NCBI GenBank assembly: GCA_027340195.1
Contig: DAHWNE010000411.1
Location: 1 to 7,871, forward strand
DNA: 7,871 nt
DNA from: Acetobacteraceae bacterium
GTDB lineage: Bacteria; Pseudomonadota; Alphaproteobacteria; Acetobacterales; Acetobacteraceae
Direction of reading: 5' to 3'
The notes beneath the pieces are model-generated. The model had not been told where the DNA came from, ran no database searches, and was given only the letters and a program-made list of their open reading frames with translations. Positions 5,571 through 7,871 of this stretch are shown here, piece by piece (positions within the stretch are counted from its first letter, which is position 1; each line of letters starts with the position of its first letter). The position numbers were made by a program, and so were the translations under genes.

Positions 5571-6890
5571 TCAATGCAGCTTTACCACCGGCCCGGTCCG
5601 CCGCGACAACCCGCGCGACAGCCAGCCGGCCAGCGCGCGCAGATTGCCGTGCAGCGCCCGCTGATGCATCGCATACAACGAACGGTACATCAGCCGCGCG
5701 AACAGCCCCTCGATGAAGATCGACCGCCCGATCAGGAACCCCATCATGTTCCCCACCGTGCTGTAGTCGCCGAGCGAGACCAGCGAGCCGAAATCGCGGT
5801 AGCTCCAGTCCCGCAACGGGGCCCCGTCCAGCCGGCGGGCGATCTGGCCCAGCATGTGCGCCGCCTGTTGGTGCGCGGCCTGGGCCCGTGGCGGCACCGG
5901 GCCGTCATGGCCGGGCCAGGGGCAGGCGGCGCAGTCGCCGATGGCGAAGACATCGTCATCGCGCGTGGTCTGCAGGCTGGCGCGCACCACCAGCTGGCCG
6001 GCGCGGTTCACCTCCAGCCCGTCGAGTTCGGCCAGCACCGGCGGCGCGCGCACCCCGGCGGCCCAGACCGCGAGCTCGGCGGGGATGAAGCTGCCATCCT
6101 TCAGCGCCACCCCATCGGCGCGTACCTCCGCCACCGGAACCCCGGTGCGCACTTCCACCCCCATCTCCACCAGCAGCTTGTGGGTGGCCTCGGAGATCCG
6201 CTCCGGCAGCCCGGGCAGGATGCGCCCCGCTGCCTCGATCAGCACGATCCGCACGTCGCGGTCGGGGATGATGCGGTCGAGCCCGTAGGCCACCACGGCG
6301 CGCACGCTGCGGTGCAGCTCGGCGGCGAGTTCGGTCCCCGTGGCCCCGGCGCCGATCACCGCCACGTGCAGCTGCCCTTCCCGCACCGGCCCGGGCTGGG
6401 CGTGGGCGCGGATGCAGGCGTTCACCAGCCGGCGGTTGAAGCGCGCCGCCTGCGCCGGCGTCTCCAGCGGCACCGCGTACTCGGCGACGCCCGGGGTGCC
6501 GAAATCATTGGTCACGCTGCCGACCGCGATCACCAGCGTATCGTAGGGCAGCATCCGGGCCGGGGTGATCTCCCGCCCGTCCTCGTCGGCCATCGGCGCC
6601 AGGCGCAGCTGGCGGGCGGCCCGGTCGAGCCCGGCCAGCGCGCCCAGCCGGTAGCGGAAATGGTGCCAATGCGCCTGCGCCAGGAAGTTGATCTCGTGCT
6701 CCCCGGGGTCGAGGCTGCCGGCGGCGAACGCGTGCAGCATCGGCTTCCACAGATGGGTGCGCGCCCGCTCCACCAGGGTGACTTCGGCGCGCCGGCCGCG
6801 CCCGTAGCGGTCGCCGAGCCGTGTGACCAGTTCCAGTCCCGCGGCGCCGCCGCCCACCACCACGATCCGATGCGGGGCGGCGGCTTGCAT
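5571..6890 (-). CDS. ndh: type II NADH dehydrogenase-like NAD(P)/FAD oxidoreductase
   Basis: A 439-residue two-dinucleotide-fold flavoprotein of the NDH-2 family, which passes electrons from NAD(P)H through FAD to quinone at the inner membrane face without pumping protons. The FAD motif is IVVVGGGAAGLE (Gly13, Gly15, Gly18). The NADH motif is VAVIGAGATGTELAAEL (Gly180, Gly182, Gly185, Glu187). FAIGDCA (315-321) is the second FAD contact. AQAAHQQA (336-343) matches the quinone-site AQxAxQ signature. WKPMLHAFAAGSLD (48-61) is also family-typical. The end (about 380-413) is hydrophobic and amphipathic and fits membrane docking. The ATG lies 2 bases before the stop of the MoaD-like gene. The symbol is by family: placement beside a molybdenum hydroxylase subunit leaves open a dedicated role in that pathway rather than general respiration. 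Sulfide:quinone reductase is less likely, as no redox cysteine pair is apparent. Confidence 0.9.
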   Translation of the reverse strand: MQAAAPHRIVVVGGGAAGLELVTRLGDRYGRGRRAEVTLVERARTHLWKPMLHAFAAGSLDPGEHEINFLAQAHWHHFRYRLGALAGLDRAARQLRLAPMADEDGREITPARMLPYDTLVIAVGSVTNDFGTPGVAEYAVPLETPAQAARFNRRLVNACIRAHAQPGPVREGQLHVAVIGAGATGTELAAELHRSVRAVVAYGLDRIIPDRDVRIVLIEAAGRILPGLPERISEATHKLLVEMGVEVRTGVPVAEVRADGVALKDGSFIPAELAVWAAGVRAPPVLAELDGLEVNRAGQLVVRASLQTTRDDDVFAIGDCAACPWPGHDGPVPPRAQAAHQQAAHMLGQIARRLDGAPLRDWSYRDFGSLVSLGDYSTVGNMMGFLIGRSIFIEGLFARLMYRSLYAMHQRALHGNLRALAGWLSRGLSRRTGPVVKLH

Positions 6891-6892
6891 CG

Positions 6893-7153
6893 CTACCCGC
6901 CTTCGATGCGGGGGATGAAGAACACCTCCGCGCCGGGGCGGAGTTGCTGGAAATACCCGACCTCGTGCAGCGCGCCGTCGATGGCGACGTTGGTCTCGTC
7001 CTCGAGCACCTGGCCGAGGCCGGGGAAGCGGGCGTCCATCTCCCGGATCACCCCGCGCAGCGAGGTGGCGGGAATGGCGAATTCCCGCACGCCCCCGGTG
7101 TAGCGCCGGGCAAAGCCGGTGGTGAACACCACCTTCGCCGGCGCCTCGCCCAT
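6893..7153 (-). CDS. MoaD/ThiS-family sulfur carrier protein
   Basis: An 86-residue beta-grasp protein ending in Ile-Glu-Gly-Gly. The free C-terminal Gly-Gly is the hallmark of MoaD/ThiS carriers: it is adenylated and converted to a thiocarboxylate that donates sulfur. The middle part (LRGVIREMDARFPGLGQVL, then NVAIDG and VFFIPRIEGG) follows the MoaD pattern, so its likely role is the small subunit of molybdopterin synthase. Its ATG shares one base with the TGA of the preceding molybdenum-enzyme subunit (TGATG at 7155-7151), so translation is very likely coupled. No MoaE, MoeB or other cofactor gene is seen here. It may therefore be an operon-dedicated carrier that uses housekeeping partners. 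Another sulfur-transfer role is possible. Confidence 0.88.
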   Translation of the reverse strand: MGEAPAKVVFTTGFARRYTGGVREFAIPATSLRGVIREMDARFPGLGQVLEDETNVAIDGALHEVGYFQQLRPGAEVFFIPRIEGG

Positions 7154-7871
7154 CAGCCGGCCTCGATCGCCGCCAGGACCTTGGGCGGCGACATCGGCAG
7201 CTCGGTCAGCCGCCGTCCGATCGCGTTCTCGATCGCGTTGGCGATCGCGGCCATCGGCGGGCAGATGTTCACCTCGCCCACGCCCTTGGCCCCGTAGGGA
7301 TGGGCCGGGTTGGGCACTTCCACCAGCACCGTCTCGATCATCGGCAGGTCGGAGGCAACCGGGCAGCGGTAGTCGAGGAAGCCCGGGTTATCCAGCTGAC
7401 CCTTGGCGTTGTAGACATATTCCTCGTTCAGCGCCCAGCCGATGCCCTGCACCACGCCGCCCTGGATCTGCCCCTCGACATAGGAGGGGTGGATCGCCCG
7501 TCCAACGTCCTGGGCGGCCACCCAGCGCAGGATTTTCACGTGCCCGGTCTCGGGGTCCACTTCGACGTCGCAGAACTGGGTGGAGAAGCCGGGCGCCTGG
7601 CCGCCGGCGTTGAGCCCGTGCGCGGCGGTGATGGAGCCGCCGGTCTGCGCCGCCTTGGCGGCGATCTCGCGCAGCGTGAGCGGCTGGAACTTGCCGGCGT
7701 TCTCCCCCGCCGGGCGGGCCATGCCGTCTTCCCACACCACCGCGTCGGGGTCGATGTCCCAGATCATCGCCGCCCGATTGCAGAGGTCCTTGATGACGAT
7801 CTTGGTCGCCTCGACCACCGCCATGCCGGTGGCGAAGGTGACGCGCGAGCCGCCGGTGACATGGGTGTAGC
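7153..7871 (-). CDS. xanthine dehydrogenase-family molybdopterin-binding subunit (C-terminal part, cut by window edge)
   Basis: The last 238 residues of a large molybdenum hydroxylase subunit; the reading frame stays open to the window end, so the Met at 7824 is not the start. Full-length members are about 700-800 residues. The fragment opens with YTHVTGGSRVTFATGMAV, a molybdopterin-domain segment of the xanthine dehydrogenase/aldehyde oxidase/CO dehydrogenase group. It continues with STQFCDVEVDPETG, then DVGRAIHPSYVEGQIQGG, and ends with HPYGAKGVGE. The Glu in GVGE (codon 7275-7273, residue 199 of the fragment) corresponds to the catalytic Glu of xanthine dehydrogenase, so it looks active. 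Substrate cannot be told, because the specificity loops lie upstream. FAD and iron-sulfur partners are not in view. The following genes suggest oxidation of a purine, pyrimidine or other N-heterocycle. Confidence 0.93.
   Translation of the reverse strand, partial: YTHVTGGSRVTFATGMAVVEATKIVIKDLCNRAAMIWDIDPDAVVWEDGMARPAGENAGKFQPLTLREIAAKAAQTGGSITAAHGLNAGGQAPGFSTQFCDVEVDPETGHVKILRWVAAQDVGRAIHPSYVEGQIQGGVVQGIGWALNEEYVYNAKGQLDNPGFLDYRCPVASDLPMIETVLVEVPNPAHPYGAKGVGEVNICPPMAAIANAIENAIGRRLTELPMSPPKVLAAIEAG

Noticed and set aside
4292..5716. 474-codon open frame on the plus strand
   Set aside because: Antisense shadow of the amidohydrolase gene; composition is His/Arg/Gly-rich and matches no family.
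5247..7103. 618-codon open frame on the plus strand
   Set aside because: It is rich in His/Arg/Gln/Pro with no domain signal and runs antisense to the amidohydrolase, NDH-2-like and MoaD-like genes, which all carry clear motifs.
7822..7824. ATG at 7824 as start of the molybdenum-enzyme subunit
   Set aside because: The frame continues upstream with a conserved family segment (YTHVTGGSRVTF), so the gene is cut by the window edge rather than starting here.

Overview
The window is a very GC-rich stretch with tightly packed, often overlapping genes. Base composition and protein style suggest an alphaproteobacterium, plausibly from the Acetobacteraceae/Rhodospirillales side. That placement is inferred from composition and family resemblance, not from a marker gene. 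No tRNA, rRNA, CRISPR array, insertion sequence or integrase was seen.

Two convergent gene strings fill the window. The plus-strand string (about 126-3870) reads: a flavin-binding PNPOx-like protein, a small acyl/peptidyl carrier protein, an MBOAT membrane O-acyltransferase, and a membrane-anchored SGNH-like protein. Gaps are 5-10 nt, so this looks like one operon. The last three genes have the same parts list as Gram-positive DltC-DltB-DltD: carrier protein, MBOAT channel/transferase, extracytoplasmic SGNH-like protein. They also resemble AlgI/AlgJ-type polysaccharide acetylation. The likely job is to load an acyl or aminoacyl group on the carrier, pass it through the MBOAT, and place it on an envelope or exported glycan or lipid. 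No activating ligase (DltA-like) is in view. A reading frame that stops at base 18 could be the end of an upstream operon member.

The minus-strand string (7871 down to 3825) reads: the C-terminal part of a xanthine-dehydrogenase-family molybdopterin subunit (cut by the window edge), a MoaD/ThiS sulfur carrier ending in Gly-Gly, a type II NADH dehydrogenase-like flavoprotein, a hydantoinase/dihydropyrimidinase-family amidohydrolase, and a 101-residue protein of unknown function. Spacing is -1, +2, +22 and -10 nt, so co-transcription is likely. The set looks catabolic: molybdenum hydroxylation of an N-heterocycle, a dedicated sulfur carrier for the molybdenum cofactor, a flavoprotein that could pass electrons to quinone, and a cyclic-amide hydrolase. 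The substrate cannot be read from the sequence, and the amidohydrolase departs from textbook hydantoinases at several active-site motifs.

The two strings meet tail to tail with a 46-nt overlap of coding ends at 3825-3870, beside a perfect inverted repeat. The short leader at 19-125 holds a tight G-quadruplex motif and a small hairpin ahead of the first plus-strand gene. No gene-free stretch exceeds 300 bases.
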